Source of the DNA: Leptolyngbya sp. FACHB-261
Lineage (GTDB): Bacteria > Cyanobacteriota > Cyanobacteriia > FACHB-261
DNA length: 64,000 nt
Direction of reading: 5' to 3'
Assembly: GCF_014696065.1 (NCBI RefSeq)
Contig: NZ_JACJPL010000026.1
Location: 186,001 to 250,000, forward strand
In this document: one piece after another, positions 27,618 through 35,407 of the stretch
Layout: each line of letters begins with the position of its first letter
Position numbering within the stretch: position 1 is the first letter of the stretch
Position numbers and translations under genes: made by a program
The notes under the pieces: generated by a model
The model's database searches: none
What the model saw: only the letters and a program-made list of their open reading frames with translations
Told to the model about the DNA's origin: nothing

Positions 27618-27713
27618 TTTCCGTATAACACCCCTATAGTGTTGATTAGCCAGGTGATTTCCGTATAACACCCTAAACCAAGTAGATAGACAGAATCTTT
27701 CTGTATAATATGC
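27618..27713 (+). repeat. Three direct repeats at exact 40-bp spacing
   Basis: TTTCCGTATAACACCC at 27618-27633 and 27658-27673, and a diverged third copy TTTCTGTATAATATGC at 27698-27713. Only the 16-bp core is conserved; the intervening 24 bp differ. A 40-bp spacing is close to four helical turns, suggesting protein binding to one DNA face. Confidence 0.6.
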
Positions 27714-27812
27714 CGATTCTGCCTGTTTTTAGATTCAGTACACCCACATTAATAAGAGTTGTTAAATGCTCGGGCATTGATGCTGCCTCCACCCTTTATG
27801 CCAGAATGTCCC

Positions 27813-28016
27813 AAGAAACTCCTTGACCCAGTGCGATTCGCTTAAAGCACTATGCCTGCCGGACTGAAGACACTGATGTGCAATGGGTCAGGCGGTACAT
27901 GCTCTTCCACCACAAGCGGCATCGCAACAAGATGGGGCCAAGGAGATTGAAGACTTTCTCCCTTATCTAGCTGTGCAGGGGCAGGTTGCGGCTTCCAGTC
28001 AAAATCAAGCGCTCCT
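27813..28016 (+). pseudogene. Decayed integron-type integrase fragment (intI remnant 3)
   Basis: Spells, across frameshifts, KLLDPVR, SLKHYACRTEDTDVQWVRRY, MLFHHKRHRNKMG, then EIEDFLPYLAVQGQVAAS and SQNQALL: the N-terminal core-binding domain of an IntI-type recombinase. It is less deleted inside the domain than the other two and more similar to functional IntI sequences. It stops abruptly at the ALL block, where the dispersed R4 element begins. No catalytic domain is present. Confidence 0.72.
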
Positions 28017-28571
28017 TTACTGATTTGTCCTCAAGATAGCGACGTGCTCTTTTTCCTGAATTAAGTGATTTTGTGGATTTAAGCGATGGTTAGATGGAGT
28101 GATTGGGGGTTTGTCTGTGGTTCTACTTATGGGTTTGTTGCGATTTATTGCTTAGGCGGGACTGGAATCAACAATGGCGACAGCCGAAATAACATCGGCG
28201 GTCGGGGAAATAACATTGGCGATCGCGGAAATAGCTTTTGAGTACTCGGAAATAACATCCGCGACAGCCGAAATAACATCCGCGAGCGCGGAAATAGCTT
28301 TCGAGTACTCGGAAATAACATCGGCGGTCGCCGAAACAGCTTTTGAGTACTCAGAAATAACATTGGCGGTCGCGGAAATAGCTTTTGAGTACTCGGAAAT
28401 AACATCGGCAGTCGCGGATGTTATTTCCGCGGTCGCCAAAGTAATAAATACCTACGCCGATATTGGTGGCGCGGACGAGCAGCTCAACGGAACCGATGCG
28501 GTTGAACCTGCAACACCTGCTCGAATCCAGCAGACAAGCTCTAAATTACGTCCTCACCCATAACCTGAGTA
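28011..28571 (+). repeat. Dispersed element, copy R4, with 21-bp heptad-encoding tandem array
   Basis: Leader as in R3, then about twelve 21-bp units from 28180 to about 28440. Two unit types alternate: one with GAAATAACATCGGCG, one with GCGGAAATAGCTTTTGAG, joined through the palindrome GAGTACTC. The + frame 28174-28563 (129 codons) gives heptads such as EITSAVA and EIAFEYS and ends in the shared DEQLN...AVEPATP tail. The opposite strand is also open (28152-28439) and gives DVISEYS and KAISATA heptads. The last units are inverted (CGGAAATAACATC 28394-28406, GATGTTATTTCCG 28417-28429). It could encode a helical repeat protein or be a minisatellite hairpin element. Confidence 0.75.
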
Positions 28572-28656
28572 GCCCAACGGCAAAGCGCAGCGGCGGTAGA
28601 TAATCTCGCCCTCGGCATCAGCGGCTTTCGCCCGTCCGTGCCGCGATTTGTTAGCC
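28572..28656. other. attC-like recombination site
   Basis: GCCCAAC (28572-28578) and GTTAGCC (28650-28656), arms with CGCAGCGGCGG and CCGTGCCGCGATTT. At the 3' end of the hydrolase gene. Confidence 0.6.
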
Positions 28657-28711
28657 ATAGAAACAATCAAATTGATGCCAACTCTCAAGTTACCAGACTT
28701 GAAACTACAAA

Positions 28712-29695
28712 TTATTTGCGCTCAAATGATGCAATCAAAGGATTGTTAGACACTAATAGTTGGCTGAGAAATTCAAGAGCTGTTGTCTCGCAACGAACAT
28801 GAGCATCAATGAACACGCCAATCGCTTCCGCCATTAAATTTCGCAGTTGTTCTTCTGATTGGGTAGCCGGAAAGTCTAGAAATGGTCTGCCTGTTGTTAA
28901 ATCGAATGGATCGGCAATAGAAAAATGGTTGGCTCCTTCTAGAAGTAGCAAATAACTATCACTTCTGCCACCCACAATCGCCTCTTGAAAGGTACGCTTA
29001 ACTGGTGTTGTAGCTTCTTCCCAAATCGCTCCATAGCGATGGCTACTATTGGCAATGACTCCATCACGGGTTCCCCCAATTAATAGGAGGGGTAAGGAAT
29101 CCGGTAGAGATAGGATTTTGCCTGCTTCATACCCTAACTGGGTAATCGCTGCTGTATGAGCGCCATAGGCGAAAGCAGCGACAACAGGTGGGAAAAATCG
29201 TGAATCTGCGCTTTCAACTGCAACCCTACCTCCAGCAGAATGCCCCCCCAGAATGACACCATTTAAGTCGAGTAGACCCGCCAGCACCCCTTCACTTTGG
29301 AGCCTCTCTAGCTCCCTCAGCAAAGTTGGTAAAGCAGAAGCCGTCGGAGCTTTACCATACATAGCTGGAGTCAGCATATTAATGGCGACACCAGGAGTGA
29401 GCGACACCATCCCAGGTAGATTTTCGGCAACCCAGGAAAATGTAATGACCACTAATCCACGCTCTGCCAACTTAACAGCCAGCCATTGATACAGTTCAGG
29501 ACCGCAATTGATACCGTTAAAAAAAATAACGACCTTAAAGGGGGCTTGTTGAGAATCGCCAGGAACAATGCCCATGTCCTGCTCTTGGTCACTGCCTGTC
29601 AACTGGGCGGGGTAGAAAACCTTTAGTTGAATGTTGTTGTAAGGAGGGGCAGCATCTTCAACCGTAGCAGCTCGGAAAAATGCTCGTACATTCAT
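28712..29695 (-). CDS. Alpha/beta hydrolase (chlorophyllase/PAF-AH-like)
   Basis: 327 residues. The oxyanion region is VVIFFNGINCGPELYQWLA, the nucleophile elbow is ILGGHSAGGRVAVES (Ser), a probable acid is the Asp in IGGTRDGVIA, and the His is in LLEGANHFSIADPF. The order and length fit chlorophyllase, dienelactone hydrolase or platelet-activating-factor acetylhydrolase relatives that cleave esters. No signal peptide is apparent. The substrate cannot be told. It is flanked by attC-like sites at 28572-28656 and 29841-29927 and forms a single-gene cassette. Confidence 0.85.
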   Translation of the reverse strand: MNVRAFFRAATVEDAAPPYNNIQLKVFYPAQLTGSDQEQDMGIVPGDSQQAPFKVVIFFNGINCGPELYQWLAVKLAERGLVVITFSWVAENLPGMVSLTPGVAINMLTPAMYGKAPTASALPTLLRELERLQSEGVLAGLLDLNGVILGGHSAGGRVAVESADSRFFPPVVAAFAYGAHTAAITQLGYEAGKILSLPDSLPLLLIGGTRDGVIANSSHRYGAIWEEATTPVKRTFQEAIVGGRSDSYLLLLEGANHFSIADPFDLTTGRPFLDFPATQSEEQLRNLMAEAIGVFIDAHVRCETTALEFLSQLLVSNNPLIASFERK

Positions 29696-29840
29696 AATAT
29701 CGATCTTGCTACTTGGATCAACATGGCTTTAATGCTCCTTGAGAGTATCCTTCTTTAGAAGGGCTTTACGATGAGTTTGAGCAATAACTTTTATTTCCAG
29801 TTCGCTTCTTACCTCAGCAGACGACTATAAGCTTTGTGAC

Positions 29841-29927
29841 TGCTAACGACCCCGCTCACCGGACGTAAACAACCTTTGCAACTCCCTGATCGCTTTGCTT
29901 CGTTCCGGTGCAGCGGGATTGTTAGGC
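29841..29927. other. attC site (well formed)
   Basis: TGCTAAC (29841-29847) and GTTAGGC (29921-29927) with arms CCCCGCTCACCGGACG and CGTTCCGGTGCAGCGGGA, nearly complementary with the usual extrahelical bases. The centre AACAACCTTTGCAA is shared with the site at 32348. At the 3' end of the AAC(6')-like gene. Confidence 0.8.
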
Positions 29928-29938
29928 ACCGGAGTCGG

Positions 29939-30391
29939 TCACAGCGTCTTGCGGAAATGTACTGTGCGTTCGACTTCGGCAAAGCCGACGGCTTCATGGG
30001 CTTGGTGGCTTACCGTGTTCTCCAACTCGGCGTTCGACGCCAGCTCGGAATAGCCTTGCTGCCGCGCCCAATCTTCCGCTGCCTCCATGAGGGCACGACC
30101 GACGCCACTCCCGCGCAGGTTGGAGTCTACAAACCAGCTTTCGACGTACGGCGTAGGACCCGAGCACCCTTCAGCGTAGTTGCGCACTGAGAGTTCAAGG
30201 AACCCGACGAGTTTGCCTGTGTCCGCCTCACATACAAAGACTGCGGAGGGCAGCAATTCGACCGCGGCCTGGCCGGAGAGGAAGGCATCGACAGCCGGGA
30301 TGTGTTCTGATTCCAGGTGGTCTGGGTACAACTCGGTCAGCAGTCTGAGCCACTCGTCTCGATCGCTCGGCTGTACCTGGCGAACACGCAT
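29939..30391 (-). CDS. AAC(6')-like aminoglycoside N-acetyltransferase (GNAT)
   Basis: 150-residue GNAT. The acetyl-CoA motif is VDSNLRGSGVGRALMEAAED; the C-terminal block ASNAELENTVSHQAHEAVGF, then ERTVHFRKTL, closely parallels the AAC(6')-I type (ENTISQKVHQALGFEETERV). AAC(6') enzymes acetylate the 6'-amino group of aminoglycosides and are classic integron cargo. A strong attC is placed 12 bp after the stop. GC content is above that of neighbours. Resistance is inferred; a different amine could be the true acceptor. Confidence 0.75.
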   Translation of the reverse strand: MRVRQVQPSDRDEWLRLLTELYPDHLESEHIPAVDAFLSGQAAVELLPSAVFVCEADTGKLVGFLELSVRNYAEGCSGPTPYVESWFVDSNLRGSGVGRALMEAAEDWARQQGYSELASNAELENTVSHQAHEAVGFAEVERTVHFRKTL

Positions 30392-30589
30392 AATGGGCAG
30401 AAGGGTGTGAGCACGTGCCTAATAATTTAGTATATGGAGCCTTAGACCCGCCTAGTGAGATGCTGCGTTGGCACCCTCTGTATGAGAGTGGCGTGCGGAA
30501 AACGGTGTGGGTGACAAAGCTTGCCAAGCGAATGGGCGTCTTACGTTTCGACGTAGCTTCTTTCCGCATCTGTTGGCAAGGGTTCAAGA
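30392..30589. other. Upstream part of the AAC cassette
   Basis: GTGCCTAATAATTTAGTATA at 30416 resembles cassette-junction sequences at 4822 and 12969. A 17-codon minus-strand frame starting MSLEP at about 30597 recalls the start of the 21709-22134 gene and looks like its remnant. No complete gene. Confidence 0.3.
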
Positions 30590-30975
30590 GACATATAGAT
30601 GCTCCTTGACTGATTTGTTCTCAGAATGGTGGTGTGCTCTTTTGCCTGGATTAAGTGGTTTTGTAGATTGAATCAACAGTGGACTGAGTAATTGGGAATT
30701 TGTCTGTGGTTCTACCTATGAGTTTGTCGCGATTTATTGCTTGGGCGGAACTGGAATCAACAATGGCGACTGCGGAAATAACATCGGAGTACTCGGAAAT
30801 AATATCCGCGACTGCCAATGTTATTTCCGCAGTCATCAAAGCAATAAATACCTGCGGCGATGCTTGTGGTGTGGACGAGCAGCTAAACGAGACCTACACC
30901 GTTGGACCTGCAACACCTTCTCAAATTCCAGCAGTCAAGCTCCAAACTATATCCTCACACTTAACCCGAGTAACC
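30590..30975 (+). repeat. Dispersed element, copy R5 (three heptads)
   Basis: Shared leader (CTTGACTGATTTGTTCTC), then 16-bp inverted arms ACTGCGGAAATAACAT (30769-30784) and ATGTTATTTCCGCAGT (30818-30833), then the shared tail (CCTGCAACACCTTCTC, TTAACCCGAGTAACC). The frame 30763-30978 reads MATAEITSEYSEIISAT, VINA-type heptads and GVDEQLNETYTVGPATPS. Confidence 0.75.
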
Positions 30976-31068
30976 TAGTAGCTAGCACCAGTGGTTGTTA
31001 ACCTCTGTAAGAGCGATCGCACACCTAAAGTGTTTTTAGTGAGACCAGAAACATTGCCATTATGTAAT

Positions 31069-31518
31069 TTAAATTTTCTTGATCAGTACATAACGCTCTT
31101 GCTGCTCAAAGCCAATTTTTTTGTATAAAGCATCAGCCGTTTGGTTATCCTGCTTAACTTCTAGTTGCAGAATTTGTACTCCTAATTGTTGACAAGCTTG
31201 TTCCAAAAACTGCACCGCCTTTGTTCCAATTCCCTGACCTCGTTTATCCAATCGAACGTAAAGCTCGTCCAAAAAGGCATAATAACCTCGATATTCCAAT
31301 CGATAGCCTAAAGTTAGAACAATATATCCAACGACATCCTCTGCTTGCTGGATGAGCCACACTCTCCCAATAAACTTATCAGTAACAACTTGTTCAATTG
31401 CGGCACGAGCAGGAATTTTATCGAAGGGCTCAGTATGGTCAAACTCGTGAAATTCCTGCATGTATTGCATGAGGACGTTGAGGTCAGTGGATGTAGCTTC
31501 TTTGAAATGGATTTCCAT
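31069..31518 (-). CDS. GNAT-family N-acetyltransferase
   Basis: 149 residues with a standard GNAT core: LDELYVRLDKRGQGIGTKAV (R-G-Q-G-I-G acetyl-CoA loop) and LEVKQDNQTADALYKKIGFE. The N-terminal acidic start MEIHFKEATSTDLNVLMQYM and central VVGYIVLTLGYRLEYRGYYA are common in small-molecule or protein acetyltransferases. The acceptor is unknown. Between dispersed element R5 and the attC at 31583; no clear attC is seen directly at its 3' end. Confidence 0.88.
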   Translation of the reverse strand: MEIHFKEATSTDLNVLMQYMQEFHEFDHTEPFDKIPARAAIEQVVTDKFIGRVWLIQQAEDVVGYIVLTLGYRLEYRGYYAFLDELYVRLDKRGQGIGTKAVQFLEQACQQLGVQILQLEVKQDNQTADALYKKIGFEQQERYVLIKKI

Positions 31519-31582
31519 CTATGATTATTGCTTGCCCTTGATTGCCCACTAGGAGCATTGCCTCAATGCTCCTACCGCTGCT

Positions 31583-31658
31583 GCCTAACGTTCCCAATCA
31601 CCCGCAAATGCTCAGTAGACACACTTGTGGCGGTCAGCGTGCATTGGAGTTGTTGTGC
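31583..31658. other. attC-like recombination site
   Basis: GCCTAAC (31583-31589) and GTTGTGC (31652-31658), arms TTCCCAATCACCCGC and GTGCATTGGAG. Immediately after the DUF1989 gene (stop at 31667). Confidence 0.6.
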
Positions 31659-31666
31659 CGCGATCG

Positions 31667-32281
31667 CTACTCAGTAGCATAAACTTCGCATCGGATAGAA
31701 CTTAGTGGTAATCCGTTGGTGGGTGGGGGCATTGTGCAAACCGAGCCAACCCATAAAACTGGCATTTCAGCCCGCAATTCAATATAATCCCCTGCTTGAG
31801 ATACTGGCGGCTCAACCCGCCAAGAACCATCACTTCGATGCGGCATGTTCATAAACGGATTGAGGCAGGACGAAGGGATCAATAGCTGTGGTGATAATCC
31901 AAGTAGCCTAAGTTCTGCTTCTAACACCTCCTTACACCCTGGTTGATCATGCCCTAAAAATCGATTGAAGTCATGAGAGCAAAACCCACCTGTCCATTCA
32001 TGCACTCCACAAGTATCAGCCGTAATTGTCCACAAAGGACGCATTCGCTGGGTGTAAAGCTTATCTTCAGCAGAGAGCTTCCATGCTTCTTTGACAAATA
32101 GCGAGTATATCAAATCACAACACTCGGTTGGATCGTCTCGATGAAATGAAGAGAAGTCAAAAACTTGCTGTCCTTGTACATCAATGATACGAAGAGTTTG
32201 ACCTGCCTCTAGCGTCCCATGCGCTCCTTGCCCCGGCTCAACTGTAATGGACTGAATCGGTGTGGGTGTCCGTGGGGTCAT
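31667..32281 (-). CDS. DUF1989 (urea-carboxylase-associated) family protein
   Basis: About 204 residues. Hallmarks are LRIIDVQGQQVFDFSSFHRD, the Cys/His cluster in ITADTCGVHEWTGGFCSHDF, NPFMNMP and AGDYIELRAEMPVLW. DUF1989 includes the paired carboxyguanidine deiminase subunits CgdA/CgdB of guanidine degradation, formerly called urea-carboxylase-associated proteins. A single subunit without a carboxylase gene gives no pathway here. ATG at 32281 fits the domain. It forms a one-gene cassette with an attC at each side. A second DUF1989 domain is fused to GcvT at 50552. Confidence 0.82.
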   Translation of the reverse strand: MTPRTPTPIQSITVEPGQGAHGTLEAGQTLRIIDVQGQQVFDFSSFHRDDPTECCDLIYSLFVKEAWKLSAEDKLYTQRMRPLWTITADTCGVHEWTGGFCSHDFNRFLGHDQPGCKEVLEAELRLLGLSPQLLIPSSCLNPFMNMPHRSDGSWRVEPPVSQAGDYIELRAEMPVLWVGSVCTMPPPTNGLPLSSIRCEVYATE

Positions 32282-32347
32282 TTTCAGGTGATGAGGTTTA
32301 GCTCTGTAATGACAACTTCTGACTACTATCCTACAGATCACTCAGCG

Positions 32348-32435
32348 GCACAACGTTCACGCTCACCGGACGCAAATAACCTTTGCAATCAATCGACCAT
32401 ATTTCTACGTTCCGGTGCAGCGCGGTTTGTTAACA
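32348..32435. other. attC site (well formed)
   Basis: GCACAAC (32348-32354) and GTTAACA (32429-32435) with arms CGCTCACCGGACGC and ACGTTCCGGTGCAGCG. The centre ATAACCTTTGCAAT matches the 29841 site closely. Confidence 0.78.
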
Positions 32436-32490
32436 CGTGCGCATAGGTTCTATATAGATAGCATCTATTAATGAAGGCTTAGTAACTAGG

Positions 32491-33423
32491 CTAGGAATCA
32501 TGATTCTTGTAGATAAAATCGTCTGGAACCTCAATGACCGTGCCAAGAACATTACTCGTGTAAGAACGAATATCGAATCCAGGATGAAGTTTATGCGTTT
32601 GCAGATCAAACCAAAGTCGCTGCAAGAACAGGAACAACGATTTAGCTGGATCAACAAGAACTTGGTGCCCCCGCACAGACGTACTGAAGGCTCTTGCTTC
32701 CCCTGCATTCGTGGCAATGGCAATCCAACGCTGGATATAACCATTAGGACTCTCCATGTGAATAACTCCTTGATCCAAAGAACACACCCGTAAAACACGG
32801 ATCTCAGGGTACTTTGGAGCTTTATTACGTAACTTGACACCACGGAAGAGGAATTGCAAGTCAAACCAACGAGCAAAAGTTTCAAAGGACTGACAATTAG
32901 TGCGATAAGCAAAGGCGTATAGTGAGGGCGGATTATAGTGAATCTCTTCGTTCTGCGTCCTGTTTTCCCAATACGGAGTGAGTGCTGGGCGAAACTCTAG
33001 ATCTGAAACCGAAGCAAGATTGTCCATCGCTGAGTTTGCTTCAGTCGAAGACATTGAGGTTTTTACCTCGATTACGGCATAGACCATTTCAACTGGATAA
33101 ACCTTACGGAAGAAACTAGCCTGTCTCTCTGCATCGAAGATAACGATATCTGCTTGACGGCTTACCTTTCCAAACCTATCGATAACCAAAGCATTAACTT
33201 CTACACCGTACTTTGATGGGAGAAACTGCCAGATAACTTCTGCGATTGCGTTCTCGTTCTCTGAGCCAACCAAACCAGCATGTGGCAATTCACGGTTGAA
33301 TAATAGTGTGTCCGCCTCAAGTTTATTGTAGACACTCGCAAAGTAGTGATCGAGGAAATTTCGGTCTTCGCTGGGGCGAGAATGAAGCATGCCGCCAAAG
33401 TTTGGTGGAGTGTCTGGGAACAT
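32491..33423 (-). CDS. DUF6602-like protein, putative PD-(D/E)xK nuclease
   Basis: 310 residues. A nuclease-type core is visible: SENENAIAEVIWQFLPSKYG, then VSRQADIVIFD (metal-ligand Asp) and VYAVIEVKTSMS (E-x-K), the order of PD-(D/E)xK enzymes and of the DUF6602 family. The second half is a mixed region with FETFARWFDLQF and a C-terminal leucine-rich helix. No methyltransferase or helicase is next to it, but the upstream cassette encodes a STAND-like ATPase. A stand-alone defence nuclease is a fair guess; the family name is from memory of the motif. Confidence 0.55.
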   Translation of the reverse strand: MFPDTPPNFGGMLHSRPSEDRNFLDHYFASVYNKLEADTLLFNRELPHAGLVGSENENAIAEVIWQFLPSKYGVEVNALVIDRFGKVSRQADIVIFDAERQASFFRKVYPVEMVYAVIEVKTSMSSTEANSAMDNLASVSDLEFRPALTPYWENRTQNEEIHYNPPSLYAFAYRTNCQSFETFARWFDLQFLFRGVKLRNKAPKYPEIRVLRVCSLDQGVIHMESPNGYIQRWIAIATNAGEARAFSTSVRGHQVLVDPAKSLFLFLQRLWFDLQTHKLHPGFDIRSYTSNVLGTVIEVPDDFIYKNHDS

Positions 33424-33563
33424 TCTGCTAATTATTTCATCCGATTCAAAACAATCGAAATTATTTTAGCTTGGTTACTTAATGCGCCCCTTTGAAACGG
33501 TTGTAAAGCGTTTCTTCGTAAATACCTAAGCTCTCGTAAATCGTCTTCGCCAAAAGACGAGCG

Positions 33564-33650
33564 GGCTAACGGTTCGGGTCAGTGGTTGTTGGAGACTTTG
33601 CATCCTATTCAAGCAGCTTCGGTCAATCCGCTGCACCCAAATTGTTAGGC
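33564..33650. other. attC-like recombination site overlapping a gene end
   Basis: GGCTAAC (33564-33570) and GTTAGGC (33644-33650), arms TTCGGGTCAGTGG and CCGCTGCACCCAA. The last codons of the ATPase gene lie inside the site, a frequent feature of cassettes. Confidence 0.7.
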
Positions 33651-34921
33651 GGCGGACTACTATCTGGTTTAGCTAGCTCCCCCCAGCGAAGATAGAAAGC
33701 AAAAAATGGATCTGTAATATGTAGTTTTTTTTCTTCTTCCTCAAAATCGATAACAGGTGTAGAACTTTGATCCGTAGCAGCAATCGTCGCCATATGTTTT
33801 AAAACACGTGCTACTTCCTGTAGCTGAGGAATTTGAGCAGCAGAGACATCTCTAATTGCAGAGCGGAGGTCTTCATACTCGAGACTCACAAGACCTGGAT
33901 GAATATGCGCAAGTCCATGTAATACTAACTCGTAAATATCGACAACACGTCCACTTTTTAACTCTCGTGGCACACGATCAGTCCGTTGACGTGGACCACG
34001 TGCAAGTTTTTCAAAAATCGGACGACCAATAGTCTCAGCAACATCCTGAAAAATCGATTCGAGTTGACCACTCGTAGTGCTTAGCTTAATTTTCTGACTC
34101 GCCTGCTCAAACTTAAGTAGTTTGCTAATTTCACGGCAAAAATCTTGCATCAAGTGCGGACTGCCAATAGATTCTGAAGCAAGATTTGCGCAAAATTCGT
34201 TGGGAACATCATAATTGAGCAAATCGAAGCCTTTCTTCGGGATGAAACTTAGCTCCTCTTCTGTCCATATTGGAATACTAATTGGAGAAATGCGCCCAGT
34301 CATCTCCTTCTCAACTTTTAATGCATCATAACGACGATGGGGAATGGCAATGATTACAACTGGTAATCCTTCAAATACAAGTGGCTTTAATGCACGAACA
34401 ATCCCACCTTGCATGTCTCGCGGAATATAATGAAAGTCGTCTATCACTAATGGAGTAGGAGTATCGCGAAGACCACGGAGAGCAACGACGCGAGAAGAAA
34501 GAGTTTGGCTGCTAGTAGTTGATGATCCTCGAGATACCTCCATTTCAGCGCCAACTTCACCAGAACCTTTTGCTAAAAGAAAGTTAGCTTCTGCCGTGCC
34601 CTTACCACTGACTTTATTGCCGATATCCTTTGAAGTCTCTTTTTCTTGCGCCTGAAATAGTTCTAGCTGCTCAATAATAATTTGCCAAAAATCATCCTCT
34701 GTCGAGACAGAACCACCATCAATCCAAACTGATTCCTCAGGAGGAAAAATTTGCCTTGCAAGAACTGTCTTACCTGATTTTGTCTGTCCAGTAACTGTAA
34801 CGAGCTTGCATAAGTTGTCTTTCGACTCAGCAAGCTTCTGCTCAAGTTGTAATTCAATACGCGGATTGTATGTGTGCCTGGGAAAACCACCTGGTACAAA
34901 GACTTCTTGATAACGCAGCAT
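33623..34921 (-). CDS. STAND/AAA-like ATPase with C-terminal winged-helix region
   Basis: 432 residues. Walker A is VTGQTKSGKTVLARQ, Walker B is PLVIDDFHYIP, and an arginine-containing sensor region is VVIIAIPHRRYDAL. The C-terminal part (LHITDPFFAFYLRWGELAK) resembles the winged helix after archaeal-type AAA/STAND ATPases. A Ser/Gly-rich insert (residues 95-140) separates Walker A from Walker B. Such NTPases serve as switches in defence, but no effector domain is fused; the nuclease-like protein of the next cassette could be its effector. The C-terminus ends inside an attC. Confidence 0.7.
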   Translation of the reverse strand: MLRYQEVFVPGGFPRHTYNPRIELQLEQKLAESKDNLCKLVTVTGQTKSGKTVLARQIFPPEESVWIDGGSVSTEDDFWQIIIEQLELFQAQEKETSKDIGNKVSGKGTAEANFLLAKGSGEVGAEMEVSRGSSTTSSQTLSSRVVALRGLRDTPTPLVIDDFHYIPRDMQGGIVRALKPLVFEGLPVVIIAIPHRRYDALKVEKEMTGRISPISIPIWTEEELSFIPKKGFDLLNYDVPNEFCANLASESIGSPHLMQDFCREISKLLKFEQASQKIKLSTTSGQLESIFQDVAETIGRPIFEKLARGPRQRTDRVPRELKSGRVVDIYELVLHGLAHIHPGLVSLEYEDLRSAIRDVSAAQIPQLQEVARVLKHMATIAATDQSSTPVIDFEEEEKKLHITDPFFAFYLRWGELAKPDSSPPPNNLGAAD

Positions 34922-35407
34922 AGCTCATCCTAATCAAAAGCTGATTTTCCCCATGTTAAACCTTGTATCTGAAGCCGGAGCAGATTAAACGGCACATAGA
35001 GCTGAAGCAGCCTGACTCGTTATTAGGCGGATTTCGTCTGCCTATTTCCCTGCTAGGGGTAGCTAGACAGATTTCGACAGTCTAAATTACCCTAAACTGG
35101 GCGCTTAGGCTGCAAGGTCACAGTCTAAACACTTGAATGTTTCAATGCTCGCAGTGTGTAGTTCGCTGCAACACACAGATCTTTTTTGCACTGCCTACTT
35201 GACTCCAGCAGTTAGTCCCTGCTACCTTCCAACTCAGGCAACTGGACCCCTAGGCGTCCCCCAGGGTCTTAGTCAAACTCTGGGGAACTAACCGCCAGGT
35301 TGTCATTTACACAACCTGGCGGCTAGGGGGCAGTTTAGCACCTGCCTTTCTCGACCCTGAATAGGGGTCAAAGGCTCTATTGCCCTCAAACTTTTGGAGT
35401 TTTCCCC
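34922..35407. other. Right border of the cassette array; intergenic
   Basis: Contains a possible decayed attC half (CTCGTTATTAGGCGG at 35017-35031) and a hairpin at 35292. No gene supported. Confidence 0.35.
35292..35322. terminator. Perfect 12-bp stem-loop upstream of the paired module
   Basis: CCGCCAGGTTGT, a 7-base loop, then ACAACCTGGCGG. No T-run follows, so it could be a regulatory or cruciform element rather than a terminator. Confidence 0.55.

Noticed and set aside
4985-28016. Functional integron integrase
   Set aside because: All three fragments lack the catalytic Arg/His/Tyr set and contain stops, shifts or deletions.
28174-28440. Possible CRISPR array from short repeats
   Set aside because: Units are contiguous 21-bp tandem repeats with no unique spacers, and they maintain an open heptad frame.
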